A DNA stretch of 64,000 nucleotides from Faecalibacterium prausnitzii (GTDB lineage Bacteria; Bacillota; Clostridia; Oscillospirales; Ruminococcaceae), in NCBI RefSeq assembly GCF_003287405.1, contig NZ_PRLD01000001.1, positions 248,001-312,000 on the forward strand, given 5' to 3'. Within the stretch, counting starts at the first letter, position 1. Every line of letters starts with the position of its first letter. The notes under the pieces were generated by a model. The model did not search any database. It was not told the DNA's origin and worked only from the letters and a program-made list of their open reading frames with translations. Below, piece by piece: positions 27,235-35,989 of the stretch. The translations under genes were made by a program, and so were the position numbers.

Positions 27235-28452
27235 TTAGTCCATCTCAACGATGGTAGCGCAGCCCATGCCGCCGCCGATGCACAGGGTAGCCAGACCCTT
27301 GTGAGCACCACGGTGCTTCATAGCGTACAGCAGGGTGACCAGGATACGAGCGCCGGAAGCGCCGACCGGGTGACCCAGAGCGATTGCGCCGCCGTTGACG
27401 TTCAGCTTGTCCTTATCAAAGCCCAGAGCCTCGCCGACAGCGATGGACTGTGCTGCGAATGCCTCGTTGGCCTCGACCAGATCCATATCAGCAACGGTCA
27501 TGCCGGTCTTAGCCATGACCTTCTTGGTAGCAGCGATGGGGCCCAGACCCATGACCTCGGGCTCAACGCCTGCCAGAGCACCGGCGACCCAGGTTGCCAG
27601 AGGCTTCACGCCCAGTTCCTTAGCCTTCTCCTCGCTCATGACGACCAGAGCAGCAGCGCCGTCGTTGATGGCGGAAGAGTTACCAGCGGTGACGATGCCG
27701 TCTTTGGTGAAGGCGGGCTTCAGCTTTGCCAGAACCTCGGGAGCGCTCAGACGGGGACCCTCATCGGTATCGAACACGGTGTCGCCCTTCTTGCCCTTGA
27801 TGACAACAGGAACGATCTCGTCCTTGAAGGCGCCGTCCTTGATGGCCTTGTCAGCCTTCAGCTGGCTGTTGTATGAGAACTCGTCCAGCATCTCGCGGGT
27901 GATGGGGCTGTAGCCGTACTTCTTCTGGTAGGTCTCGTTGGTGCAGACGTTCTCAGCGGTCATGCCCATGTGCTTGTTGAAGCCGCAGGCATCCCACAGT
28001 GCATCGTTGACCATGGTATCCACGATCTCGCTCTTGCCCATGGGAGCGCCCATGCGGTAGCCGTAGCGAGCCTTCTGCAGTGCGAAGGGAGCCATATCCA
28101 TGTTCTCCATGCCGCCTGCAACAACGATATCAGCATCGCCTGCCTCGATCATCTGAGCAGCCATGTTCACGCAGTTCAGACCGGAGCCGCAGACCACGTT
28201 GACGGTGACAGCGGGGGTCTCGATGGGCAGACCAGCCTTCAGGGCAGCCTGACGAGCGACGTTCTGGCCCAGACCAGCCTGAATGACGCAGCCCATGTAA
28301 ACATGATCGACCTGCTCGGGCTTGACGTTTGCACGGTCCAGAGCCTCCTTGATGACGATGGAGCCCAGCTCAACAGCGGGAACGTTGGCCAGAGTGCCAC
28401 CGAACTTGCCGATAGCGGTGCGGCATGCAGATGCGATAACGATCTTTTTCAT
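27235..28452 (-). CDS. thl: Acetyl-CoA acetyltransferase (thiolase)
   Basis: A 405-residue thiolase that condenses two acetyl-CoA into acetoacetyl-CoA, the first step to butyrate. The acyl-carrying Cys88 is in [15 protein letters not shown], and the C-terminal motifs [15 protein letters not shown] and [14 protein letters not shown] contain the catalytic His and second Cys. GGAGG lies eight bases before the ATG. It is 81 bp after coaD and probably read from the coaD promoter, since no strong promoter is seen between them. Confidence 0.97.
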   Translation of the reverse strand: MKKIVIASACRTAIGKFGGTLANVPAVELGSIVIKEALDRANVKPEQVDHVYMGCVIQAGLGQNVARQAALKAGLPIETPAVTVNVVCGSGLNCVNMAAQMIEAGDADIVVAGGMENMDMAPFALQKARYGYRMGAPMGKSEIVDTMVNDALWDACGFNKHMGMTAENVCTNETYQKKYGYSPITREMLDEFSYNSQLKADKAIKDGAFKDEIVPVVIKGKKGDTVFDTDEGPRLSAPEVLAKLKPAFTKDGIVTAGNSSAINDGAAALVVMSEEKAKELGVKPLATWVAGALAGVEPEVMGLGPIAATKKVMAKTGMTVADMDLVEANEAFAAQSIAVGEALGFDKDKLNVNGGAIALGHPVGASGARILVTLLYAMKHRGAHKGLATLCIGGGMGCATIVEMD

Positions 28453-28533
28453 GTGAATAGCCTCCTGAATTGTGTATGTGTGTTACTTATCGGTTACCCA
28501 GTTATCAAAACGCCCTGCGGCATTTTTGCGATA

Positions 28534-29034
28534 TCAGGTCTCTTCCCTCTCCCGGAGCTGGGCGTATTTTTCGCTGACGGCCTTTTCCACATTGGGTGTG
28601 ACGAACTTGCTGATGTCACTGCCGTAATACGCTGCTTCCTTTACAATGGTGGAGGAAAGATAACTCCATTTGATGCTGGTGGCAAGGAACATGGTCTCGA
28701 TGCCGGGCATCAGTGCGTGGTTGGTCTGCGCAAGCTGGATCTCGTTTTCAAAGTCCGTTACCGCCCGCAGCCCGCGCACCATGACGGATGCGTGGCGCTT
28801 TTTTGCGAACTCCACGGTCAGGCCGTCGAAGCTTTCCACGGTCACGTTGGGGATGTTCTTGCAACATTCCTGCAGCATAGCCACCCGCTCTTCCACTGTG
28901 AACAGCGGATGCTTGGCACTGTTGATCAGCACCGCCACAATGAGGTGGTCGTTGATCTTTGCTGCGCGCTTGATGATATCAAGATGTCCCTTGGTGACCG
29001 GATCGAACGACCCGGGATAAACTGCTGTTGCCAT
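28534..29034 (-). CDS. coaD: Phosphopantetheine adenylyltransferase
   Basis: A 166-residue nucleotidyltransferase of the penultimate coenzyme A step, making dephospho-CoA from phosphopantetheine and ATP. It has the T/HxGH motif as TKGH in [16 protein letters not shown], the [15 protein letters not shown] block and the SSTIVKEAA motif. It comes first in the butyrate transcription unit, so CoA supply and CoA-thioester metabolism may share a promoter. AAGGAGG precedes the ATG. Confidence 0.96.
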   Translation of the reverse strand: MATAVYPGSFDPVTKGHLDIIKRAAKINDHLIVAVLINSAKHPLFTVEERVAMLQECCKNIPNVTVESFDGLTVEFAKKRHASVMVRGLRAVTDFENEIQLAQTNHALMPGIETMFLATSIKWSYLSSTIVKEAAYYGSDISKFVTPNVEKAVSEKYAQLREREET

Positions 29035-29087
29035 CGGTCAGTGTCCTCCTTGTGCGCTGTAATTACTAAGCGCGATGTGGTTCTGCC

Positions 29088-29116
29088 ATGATAGCACTTT
29101 CCAGCTTTGGGTGCAA
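29088..29116 (-). promoter_or_regulatory. Promoter of coaD and probably the butyrate operon
   Basis: On the minus strand, TTGCAC (29111-29116) and TATCAT (29088-29093) are 17 bp apart, with TGC just before the -10. It lies 54 bp upstream of the coaD ATG. Confidence 0.55.
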
Positions 29117-29330
29117 CCTGAAACTGCTGCGGTGCGATTTATCGTTAAATTTTAAACGAACCATTCCGCACTGCTCCGCAGTTGCTTCCCACGCTATTAG
29201 TAAAGCACATCGTCAAAATTTTATCAAGACTTTTTCTCAACTTTTTTGTTTTTTGCGTACCAAACAATCCCCACATAAAGCTAAGAAAACTGTTTATTAT
29301 GCTATACTGGCTGTTTTTTAGCCAAAACTA

Positions 29331-29359
29331 TTGATTCTACACTTTGTTAATGTTATAAC
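29331..29359 (+). promoter_or_regulatory. Promoter candidate for the CoA-transferase gene
   Basis: TTGATT (29331-29336) and TATAAC (29354-29359) are 17 bp apart on the plus strand. A start about seven bases later would give a leader of about 180 nt that carries the tandem repeats and the inverted repeat. Confidence 0.5.
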
Positions 29360-29450
29360 TAAGTTGAGCTGTTCTGCGCGGAGCTGAGCACACACTGCTG
29401 CCTTGTTTATAAGGTTACCATACAGATGTGGCAAAACGGTGTGCATTCCG

Positions 29451-29483
29451 CAAAACAGGCGTAAAACAGGCGTAAAACAGCTG
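29451..29483 (+). repeat. Three 11-bp tandem repeats in the but leader
   Basis: The unit reads C/T-AAAACAGGCG and occurs at 29451-29461, 29462-29472 and, with a changed end, 29473-29483. A related CAAAACGGTGT is at 29432-29442. An 11-bp period equals about one helical turn, as for stacked protein sites. Confidence 0.6.
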
Positions 29484-29499
29484 CATCATTTGTCCGCAC

Positions 29500-29517
29500 A
29501 GAATTGTTTACAATTCT
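29500..29517. promoter_or_regulatory. Inverted repeat just upstream of but ribosome site
   Basis: AGAATTG (29500-29506) and CAATTCT (29511-29517) are perfect 7-bp arms around TTTA, ending 30 bp before the start codon. It could be a repressor operator or a small RNA hairpin near the ribosome site. Confidence 0.45.
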
Positions 29518-29547
29518 TTTATGTATTTTAAGAGAGGATGGTTTATA

Positions 29548-30894
29548 ATGGATTGCAAGGAACTGTACGCACAGAAGCTTATGACTGCTGCGCAGGCTGC
29601 CGCTCTGGTCAAAAGCGGCGACTGGGTGGATTACGGCTGGGCTGTGAACACCCCTGTGGCCGTGGATGCCGAGCTGGCAAAGCGCCTGCCGGAGCTGGAA
29701 GGGGTCAACTTCCGGGGCGGCATCCTGATGTGGGTGCCGGAGATCTTCCAGATCGACGACCCCGCTGCCCACATGACTTGGAACAGCTGGCACATGGGCG
29801 GCATTGAGCGCAAGGCCATTGCGCAGGGCTTCTCCTTCTACTCCCCCATCCGCTACTCTGAGCTGCCCCGCTACTACCGCGAGAGCAGTGACCCCGTGGA
29901 TGTGGCAGTATTTCAGGTGACCCCCATGGACGAGCACGGCTACTTCAACTTTGGCCCCAGCGCTTCGCATCTGGGTGCCGTGTGTGAAAAGGCCAAGAAG
30001 ATCATCGTGGAGGTCAACACCAATATGCCGCGCTGCCTTGGCGGCATGGAGAACTGCGTACACGTTTCTCAGGTGAGCGGCATTGTGGAGGGCGCAAATC
30101 CCCCCATCGGTCAGATGGCTGCTGCCGGTGCCGCTACCGAGGTGGACCTGAAGGTAGCCAACCTCATTGTGCCGCAGATCCCCAACGGTGCCTGCCTGCA
30201 GCTGGGCATCGGTGGTATGCCCAACGCCATCGGCGGGCTGATCGCGCAGAGCGATTTGAAGGATCTGGGCGTGCACACCGAGATGTATGTGGATGCCTTT
30301 GTGGATATTGCCAAGGCCGGCAAGATCAACGGCAGCCGCAAGCAGCTGGACAAGGGCCGTCAGGTCTACGCCTTTGGTGCCGGCACCCAGAAGATGTACG
30401 ATTACCTGAACGATAACCCGGAGTGTATGTCTGCCCCGGTGGACTACACCAACGACATCCGCAGCATTTCCGCACTGGACAACTTTATCTCCATCAACAA
30501 TGCCGTGGATATCGACCTGTTTGGTCAGGTGAACGCCGAGAGCGCCGGTGTGAAGCACATTTCCGGTGCAGGCGGTCAGCTGGACTTCGTGCTGGGCGCA
30601 TACCTTTCTAAGGGCGGCAAGAGCTTTATCTGCCTGTCCTCCACCTTCTTTAATAAAAAGACCGGCCAGCTGGAAAGCCGTATCCGTCCCACGCTGGAGA
30701 ATGGCAGCATCGTTACCGACACCCGCGCCAACGTGCACTACCTGTGCACCGAGTATGGCTGCGTGAACCTGAAGGGCCTGACCTCCTGGGAAAAGGCCGA
30801 GGCTCTGATCAGCGTCGCACACCCGGACTTCCGCGAGGAGCTGATCCGCGAGGCTGAAAAGCTGCACATCTGGCGCAGAAGCAACAAAATTTAA
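29548..30894 (+). CDS. but: Butyryl-CoA:acetate CoA-transferase
   Basis: A 448-residue family I CoA-transferase, the length expected for gut butyrate producers. It moves CoA from butyryl-CoA to acetate, releasing butyrate. Visible motifs are [14 protein letters not shown], the probable catalytic Glu245 in [11 protein letters not shown], and [16 protein letters not shown]. The sequence family also includes 4-hydroxybutyrate CoA-transferases; the divergent butyrate operon makes the butyryl-CoA role most likely. The ATG at 29548 follows GAGAGG; an in-frame ATG at 29521 would overlap it and lacks a site. Confidence 0.93.
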   Translation: MDCKELYAQKLMTAAQAAALVKSGDWVDYGWAVNTPVAVDAELAKRLPELEGVNFRGGILMWVPEIFQIDDPAAHMTWNSWHMGGIERKAIAQGFSFYSPIRYSELPRYYRESSDPVDVAVFQVTPMDEHGYFNFGPSASHLGAVCEKAKKIIVEVNTNMPRCLGGMENCVHVSQVSGIVEGANPPIGQMAAAGAATEVDLKVANLIVPQIPNGACLQLGIGGMPNAIGGLIAQSDLKDLGVHTEMYVDAFVDIAKAGKINGSRKQLDKGRQVYAFGAGTQKMYDYLNDNPECMSAPVDYTNDIRSISALDNFISINNAVDIDLFGQVNAESAGVKHISGAGGQLDFVLGAYLSKGGKSFICLSSTFFNKKTGQLESRIRPTLENGSIVTDTRANVHYLCTEYGCVNLKGLTSWEKAEALISVAHPDFREELIREAEKLHIWRRSNKI

Positions 30895-30942
30895 TAAGCG
30901 CTGTGGGTATTCCCGCTGCCCGCAGCAGGAATGGAGTTTGTC

Positions 30943-32196
30943 ATGATGGACAAAAAGCCGCACATCAAACCGTATCTCTATGGGATGCTCGCAGGGTTTG
31001 GTGCCATTGCACTGAGCATCATCTTCTTTTTCCTTATCTACCGCTTTGACGGCTTTGGCTCAGCTATCTCTACCCTGACCGGCATCCTGATGCCCTTTAT
31101 CTACGGTGCCGTCATTGCCTATCTGCTCAAGCCGGTATGCAACAGCATCGAAAACTTTCTGCGCCGGTTCATCCCGGAAAAGATGAACGGTCTGATCAAC
31201 GCGCTGTCCGTGGCACTCACCATCCTGTTCGGACTTTTGCTGGTGTATGCGCTGGTCATGATGATCGTGCCGCAGCTGATCACCAGCGTGACGACCCTGT
31301 ACTACACCGCGCAGGCCAACATTACAAGGTTCATGTACTGGGCAAACCATCTGGAGTTTATTGAAAACAACGAACAGATCATGGAGCTGCTCAATTCGGC
31401 CTATGCTGCCCTGAATACCAATCTTGACACGTGGATCAAGAACACCCTGCTGCCCTCCATGCAGAACATCGTAAGCGGCGCAGCCATCGGCGTGCTGAAC
31501 GTGGTGACGGTGGCCAAGAACCTGATCATCGGCATCATCGTGGCGGTGTATATGCTGGCCAGCCGCAAGCGGTTCGTCCAGCAGGGCAAGCTGGTGCTGC
31601 ACAGCATCGTCCGTCCCCGCTGGGCGCAGCTGATCACCGAGGAAGTGAAATACGCAGACCGGATGTTCGGCGGCTTCATCAACGGCAAGATCATGGATTC
31701 TGCCATCATTGGCGTGCTGTGCTATATCGGCTGTCTGATCTTCAAGTTCCCCAGTGCGCTGCTGGTGTCGGTGATCATCGGTGTGACCAACGTCATCCCC
31801 TTCTTCGGCCCCTTCATCGGTGCCATTCCCGCCACCCTGCTCATTCTCATCCAGAGCCCCATCAAGGCGCTGTGGTTCGTGCTGTTCGTGCTGATTTTGC
31901 AGCAGCTGGACGGCAACATCATCGGACCCAAAATTCTGGGCAACACCACCGGCCTTTCCAGCTTCTGGGTACTGTTCGCCATCCTGCTGTTTGGCGGCCT
32001 GTGGGGCTTTGTGGGCATGATCGTTGGCGTGCCGCTGTTTGCCGTTATCTACGATGTCATCAAAAAGCTGGTCATCCACGGCTTGCAGCGCAATCAGGAG
32101 CTGACCCTGCTGAACAGCTATCACGACCAGTTCGGCGACCCCGCAGACGATGCAGCCGCACAGCCCGCTGCACCGCAACCTGCTGAAAACCAGTAA
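30943..32196 (+). CDS. AI-2E family (UPF0118) transporter
   Basis: A 417-residue polytopic membrane protein of the AI-2E/UPF0118 family with about eight segments. The family core is visible in SALLVSVIIGVTNVIPFFGP and FIGAIPATLLILIQSP, and QLDGNIIGPKILGNTTGLSS. Members export diverse small solutes or ions; the family name does not prove AI-2 export. Start at 30943 follows GGAG by six bases. It lies 48 bp after but and could be cotranscribed with it; a strong terminator follows. Confidence 0.85.
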   Translation: MMDKKPHIKPYLYGMLAGFGAIALSIIFFFLIYRFDGFGSAISTLTGILMPFIYGAVIAYLLKPVCNSIENFLRRFIPEKMNGLINALSVALTILFGLLLVYALVMMIVPQLITSVTTLYYTAQANITRFMYWANHLEFIENNEQIMELLNSAYAALNTNLDTWIKNTLLPSMQNIVSGAAIGVLNVVTVAKNLIIGIIVAVYMLASRKRFVQQGKLVLHSIVRPRWAQLITEEVKYADRMFGGFINGKIMDSAIIGVLCYIGCLIFKFPSALLVSVIIGVTNVIPFFGPFIGAIPATLLILIQSPIKALWFVLFVLILQQLDGNIIGPKILGNTTGLSSFWVLFAILLFGGLWGFVGMIVGVPLFAVIYDVIKKLVIHGLQRNQELTLLNSYHDQFGDPADDAAAQPAAPQPAENQ

Positions 32197-32206
32197 CCCT
32201 TCCCTG

Positions 32207-32243
32207 CCCCGCATCAGAGCACTTCCGATGCGGGGTATTTTTT
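32207..32243 (+). terminator. Terminator after the AI-2E gene
   Basis: Perfect 9-bp stem CCCCGCATC (32207-32215) with GATGCGGGG (32227-32235), followed by TATTTTTT. It ends the but/AI-2E transcription unit. Confidence 0.85.
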
Positions 32244-32287
32244 AGCCATGCCGTATTATAAGAACGTATATAAAGGAGAACGATTTA

Positions 32288-32443
32288 ATGGGTATTAAAA
32301 TGATGTTATTGGGTATCGCCGTTATTCTGGCTGGGATTGCCTTATCTATAAGTAATATTTTTGCTTTTGTTGGTGGAGCCGCAGGTCTTTTAATCACAAT
32401 TGCCGGTATGCTTGTACGGGGCAAAAACACAACCGAGAAATAA
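32288..32443 (+). CDS. Small hydrophobic protein of 51 residues
   Basis: A short ORF starting MGIKMMLLGIAVILAG, with two hydrophobic segments (about residues 5-21 and 24-43) and a basic end (RGKNTTEK). AAAGGAG lies nine bases before the ATG, which strongly supports translation. Codon use is AT-rich compared with both neighbours. No family is recognised. It is followed 18 bp later by a second small membrane protein, and the pair is bounded by terminators on both sides. Confidence 0.6.
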   Translation: MGIKMMLLGIAVILAGIALSISNIFAFVGGAAGLLITIAGMLVRGKNTTEK

Positions 32444-32461
32444 TTCACGAAGGTTTGACAA

Positions 32462-32638
32462 ATGACTTACACAATCGCGATCATTTCTACTTTAGCGGCA
32501 TGGTTCGTTGGGCTATTTGCAGACGCAAACATCGATTTTGGAGACCCACAAGGGTTTTTAGCTCTCAGAGTGCTGTTTCCTGTTTTAGCTATGGGAATTT
32601 GTATTCTAAAGGCAATTAAAGAAAGCGATAAGAAATAA
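32462..32638 (+). CDS. Small membrane protein of 58 residues
   Basis: A short ORF starting MTYTIAIISTLAAWFVGLFA, with two hydrophobic segments (about 3-20 and 33-50) split by a polar loop NIDFGDPQG and ending KAIKESDKK. The site GAAGG lies ten bases upstream. Like its neighbour it is AT-rich and unrecognised. A two-gene unit of tiny membrane proteins suggests a membrane-acting pair or a degraded remnant of transferred DNA. Confidence 0.55.
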   Translation: MTYTIAIISTLAAWFVGLFADANIDFGDPQGFLALRVLFPVLAMGICILKAIKESDKK

Positions 32639-32661
32639 ATAGCCGCCAACATGCACAGCAA

Positions 32662-32704
32662 GACCCCCGCCTTATGTTCCAGTCAGGAACACAGGGCGGG
32701 GGTC
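32662..32704. terminator. Terminator between small genes and radical SAM gene
   Basis: GACCCCCGCC and GGCGGGGGTC form a 10-bp perfect stem, with an inner TGTTCC/GGAACA pair extending it. It lies between convergent units and may serve both, though the T-tract is modest. Confidence 0.65.
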
Positions 32705-32731
32705 GTTTATTGCTTTGATTCAGATTTCAGC

Positions 32732-34162
32732 TCAATCCAGCGGCTGAGAGGGCTTCCAATCCTTATAGTTCTCATACCGGCTCTCGCGGATCTTGTGGTG
32801 GGACCACACTTCGTCTGCGGTGGGCTGCCAGTCGGCGGCGTAAGCCTTGCACTTCTCGCACAGGTGCTCGACGCTTTCCGGGGACTGCAGGTCGGTGCTG
32901 TGGGCACCGGTCTCGTGCACCATCTTTTCCAGCAGCTCGGGGTTTTCCAGCATCGGGCAGGGACGCAGATGGTTCTTGTTGAAGGGCTGGCCGTTGTGGT
33001 AAGCCATGAACAGCGGGCTGTGCAGAATCTCAAGAATAGACTGGTCGTGGATATTGGCGTTGGAGTAGTGGATGAACACGCAGGGCTCGGCGTCACCGGC
33101 AGAGTTGATATGGAAGTAGTTGCGGCCGCCGGCGATGCAGCCGCCCACGAACTCACCGTCGTTCTGGAAGTCCATAGGATAGAACGGGATATCGCACTCG
33201 GAAGAGCGCAGATACCGGATGCGGTCGATCATATACTTGCGCTGCTCCGGGGTGGGCATCAGCTCCGGGGCGGCCTCGTTGCCAACGGGCATATAGTGGA
33301 AGTAGAAGCCGAAGTGCGCGCCCTTCTCGCACAGGAAACGCATGAACTCATCGTTGGTAACAGCGTCGATGTTCTGACGGGTGTAGCAGATGGAGGTGCC
33401 GAAGAGGATGCCGTACTTCTTGAGCAGATCCATGGCGTGCATCACAGCGGCATAATGGCCTTCGCCGCGGCGGGCATCGTTGGTCTCCGGGGTGCCCTCG
33501 ATGGACAGCATAAAGGCGATATTGCCCAGACGCTGCACCTCTTCACAGAATGGCTCGTCGATGAGGGTGGAGTTGGTGTAGATGGCAAACTGCACATCGT
33601 TGTGCTTTTCTGCCAGCTTGAGCACATCCTTCTTGCGCACCAGCGGCTCGCCGCCGGTCAGCATATACAGGTACACGCCCAGCTCCTTTCCCTGCGTAAC
33701 GATCTTGTCCATATCCTCAAAGCTGAGGTTGTTCTTGTTGCCGTACTCGCCTGCCCAGCAGCCCACGCAGTGCATATTGCAGGCAGAGGTGGGGTCGAAC
33801 AAGATCAGCCAGGGGATATTGCACTGGTACTTGACGCGGTTCTCGCGGATGGTCTTGGTTCCGCGGAAGAAGGCTTCGTAGCCCAGATTCAGCGCGGTGG
33901 TACGCGCCACATGGGGGTCGGTCTGATCCAGCACGCAGTTGATAAGTTTCGTCCACTTGCTGTCGGGGTCGGTCAGCACCTTTTTGGCGTTCTCGTAGGT
34001 CTCATCGCTGAAGCCGCTGCCGTAGAACTGCTTTGCAGCATCTACCAGCTGGCACATTGTTTTTTCACGGTCTTGCTCGGCGTGGGAAAGCGCCACGTCC
34101 ACTATTTTACCAAGTGCAGCACGCTGCATCTTGTGGGTCAGGTTCTCAAGAGATGTATTCAT
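32732..34162 (-). CDS. Radical SAM protein with SPASM-like C-terminus
   Basis: A 476-residue protein. Residues 1-105 are a helical domain of unknown role. The SAM-binding cluster motif is CNMHCVGC, with Cys128, Cys132 and Cys135 spaced CxxxCxxC. LYMLTGGEPLVRKKDV is the GGE region. The C-terminal third has further cysteines in GGCIAGGRNYFHI, EPCVFIHY, LRPCPML and EKCKAY, the pattern of an auxiliary-cluster SPASM domain. Substrate is unknown; no small peptide gene or known maturase partner is adjacent. GGGAGGAAAAGTT precedes the ATG. A TetR-family gene lies upstream on the same strand, separated by a terminator. Confidence 0.85.
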   Translation of the reverse strand: MNTSLENLTHKMQRAALGKIVDVALSHAEQDREKTMCQLVDAAKQFYGSGFSDETYENAKKVLTDPDSKWTKLINCVLDQTDPHVARTTALNLGYEAFFRGTKTIRENRVKYQCNIPWLILFDPTSACNMHCVGCWAGEYGNKNNLSFEDMDKIVTQGKELGVYLYMLTGGEPLVRKKDVLKLAEKHNDVQFAIYTNSTLIDEPFCEEVQRLGNIAFMLSIEGTPETNDARRGEGHYAAVMHAMDLLKKYGILFGTSICYTRQNIDAVTNDEFMRFLCEKGAHFGFYFHYMPVGNEAAPELMPTPEQRKYMIDRIRYLRSSECDIPFYPMDFQNDGEFVGGCIAGGRNYFHINSAGDAEPCVFIHYSNANIHDQSILEILHSPLFMAYHNGQPFNKNHLRPCPMLENPELLEKMVHETGAHSTDLQSPESVEHLCEKCKAYAADWQPTADEVWSHHKIRESRYENYKDWKPSQPLD

Positions 34163-34254
34163 AACTTTTCCTCCCGAAATGATTCCTTTGGAAATTCTTA
34201 TTTTGCTTGACCACATCTTACTACTTTGCGTGTTTTTGTGCCATAAACAGAAAA

Positions 34255-34285
34255 TACGCCGTGATGGAAAACCCATCACGGCGTA
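34255..34285 (-). terminator. Terminator of the TetR-family gene
   Basis: Perfect 13-bp stem TACGCCGTGATGG (34255-34267) with CCATCACGGCGTA (34273-34285). On the minus strand it runs into TTTTCT. It implies that the radical SAM gene has its own promoter. Confidence 0.75.
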
Positions 34286-34329
34286 CCATTTGATAAAATT
34301 TTATTGAAGCCGCACGGACAAAAAACGCT

Positions 34330-34905
34330 TCATTCCTCTATTTTCAGGCTGCCGGTGCTCAGGCGGCACAGTGCACGGCGGAAATCCCCGTGGATCATGG
34401 TGCTTACGCGCTCCACCATCTGCTTGGGGTCGTTCTTCATATCCCGGCGGGTCCATTCCAGCGTCATGCCCACCAGTGCATACTTGTAAAAATCGACAAC
34501 AAACTGTTTGTCTGCATCCTGTACGGTGATATCGTGGCATTCGCGGTCTGCAAAGTCCTTCAGGATGGGGTCCAGCAATCTATAAAGGTACTGCTCCACC
34601 TGTTCCCTGCCCACCGAGCGGTAAACATTGAGCACAAGGGTCTTGTTGTCCTGCAGCTGGTGCAGAACGTCCAGATAGGCTTCGCTCCATGTACCAAAGC
34701 CCCGGCGGCCTTCCATCGCCTTGGCGGCATCCTCTGCTAAGATCCAGTCCACCAGATCGTAAATATCCTTGAAATGGTAATAAAAGGTCATGCGGTTTAC
34801 CCCGCAGTCCTCGGTGATATCGTTGATCGTGATCTTGTTCAGGGGCTTTTCCAGCAGCAGCTTCTTTAAAGATGCCTCCAGTGCCCGTTTTGTCGTTTGT
34901 GACAC
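34330..34905 (-). CDS. TetR/AcrR family transcriptional regulator
   Basis: A 191-residue regulator. The N-terminal helix-turn-helix is clear: LNKITINDITEDCGVNRMTFYYHFKDIYDLVDWI. The C-terminal ligand domain resembles the DhaS/TetR_C_8 group (NKTLVLNVYRSV, VDFYKYALVGMTLEWTRR). It probably represses a neighbour; the radical SAM gene downstream and proC divergent are the candidates, and no operator was identified with confidence. Confidence 0.85.
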   Translation of the reverse strand: MSQTTKRALEASLKKLLLEKPLNKITINDITEDCGVNRMTFYYHFKDIYDLVDWILAEDAAKAMEGRRGFGTWSEAYLDVLHQLQDNKTLVLNVYRSVGREQVEQYLYRLLDPILKDFADRECHDITVQDADKQFVVDFYKYALVGMTLEWTRRDMKNDPKQMVERVSTMIHGDFRRALCRLSTGSLKIEE

Positions 34906-35092
34906 AAAAACCCATCCTTTCCCGGCAGTCGCCGCTGCCGTTTCCGTGAATGATACCCCATGATCTATTTTACCGCAAAATGTGACCTTATTTCAAGTAA
35001 AGATTCTTACCTTTTTATGAAGTTTGTGTGTGCACTGCCCGCCCCGAAGGTGCTGTTTTTACATTATAGCCGCCCAAAATAAGACAAAAGTC

Positions 35093-35121
35093 TTGATTTT
35101 CTCCCGCCCTATGCTTAGAAT
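35093..35121 (+). promoter_or_regulatory. Promoter of the proCBA operon
   Basis: TTGATT (35093-35098) and TAGAAT (35116-35121) are 17 bp apart, 55 bp before the proC start. Confidence 0.6.
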
Positions 35122-35175
35122 GAATAAGAAGCAGAATTTTATGCAGTGCATACCTGCCGAGGGAGGGTTATTATT

Positions 35176-35982
35176 ATGATGAAAACCATTGGGTTTTTAG
35201 GCTGTGGAAACATGGGCGGGGCTATTGCCCGCGCCGTGTGCAAGGCTACCGAGCCTGAGAATGTATTTCTGGCGAACCGCACGGCTGCCAAGGCCGAGGC
35301 GCTGGCCGCAGAACTGGGCTGCCAAACGGCTACCAACGCCGAGGTCGCCGGTGACTGCGATTTGATCTTTCTGGCGGTGAAGCCCCAGATGATGGAAGCC
35401 ATGCTGGAGCCGCTGCGGTTCATCCTTGCCGAGCGCAGCAATCGGTTCGTGCTGTGCACCATGGCTGCCGGCCTGCCGGTGGCACGCATTCAGGAGATGG
35501 CGGGCGGCGACTACCCCGTCATCCGCATCATGCCCAACACCCCGGCATCGGTGGGCGAAGGCATGATCCAGTACTGCTCCGTCAACGTGACCGCCGAGGA
35601 AGAGGAAGCTTTCTGTCAGCTGATGGCTCCCGCCGGGCGTCTGGACGCCGTAGCCGAGGGCATGATCGATGCTGCAAGCTGCGTTTCCGGCTGCGGCCCG
35701 GCATGGGTGTACCAGTTTATTGAAGCGCTGGCCGATGGCGGCGTGGCCTGCGGTCTGCCCCGGGCAAAGGCACAGGAGTACGCCGCACAGATGGTGCTGG
35801 GCAGCGCAAAGCTGGTGCTGGAAAGCGGCAAGCACCCCGGTGCGCTGAAGGACGCTGTGTGCAGCCCCGGCGGCAGCACCATTCAGGGCGTGCGGGTACT
35901 GGAAGAACATGGGCTGCGCGGTGCGGTGATGGATGCCGTGCTGGCTGCTTACGACAAAACAAAGGAAATGGGAAAGGGTTAA
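35176..35982 (+). CDS. proC: Pyrroline-5-carboxylate reductase
   Basis: A 268-residue NAD(P)H enzyme for the last step of proline synthesis. The N-terminal Rossmann motif is TIGFLGCGNMGGAIARA, the core has RIMPNTPASVGEG, and the C-terminal signature is SPGGSTIQGVRVLEEHGLRG. The start at 35176 follows GGAGGG by eight bases. It is first in a proC-proB-proA operon, so the whole route from glutamate to proline is encoded together. Confidence 0.96.
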   Translation: MMKTIGFLGCGNMGGAIARAVCKATEPENVFLANRTAAKAEALAAELGCQTATNAEVAGDCDLIFLAVKPQMMEAMLEPLRFILAERSNRFVLCTMAAGLPVARIQEMAGGDYPVIRIMPNTPASVGEGMIQYCSVNVTAEEEEAFCQLMAPAGRLDAVAEGMIDAASCVSGCGPAWVYQFIEALADGGVACGLPRAKAQEYAAQMVLGSAKLVLESGKHPGALKDAVCSPGGSTIQGVRVLEEHGLRGAVMDAVLAAYDKTKEMGKG

Positions 35983-35989
35983 TGGAATC

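Larger units (their letters stand above)
29035..29547. other. 513-bp divergent regulatory region between coaD and but
   Basis: No gene is seen here. It is markedly AT-rich. It contains the coaD promoter (29088-29116), a small GGCT/AGCC hairpin near 29309-29323, the but promoter candidate (29331-29359), three 11-bp tandem repeats (29451-29483) and an inverted repeat (29500-29517). Confidence 0.6.

Noticed and set aside
29432-29483. Short tandem repeats resembling a mini CRISPR array
   Set aside because: Units are 11 bp without spacers; they are tandem repeats in a gene leader, and no cas genes are present.
30943-32196. Autoinducer-2 exporter and quorum sensing
   Set aside because: The family name is historical; no luxS or other AI-2 genes are in the window, and members export other solutes.
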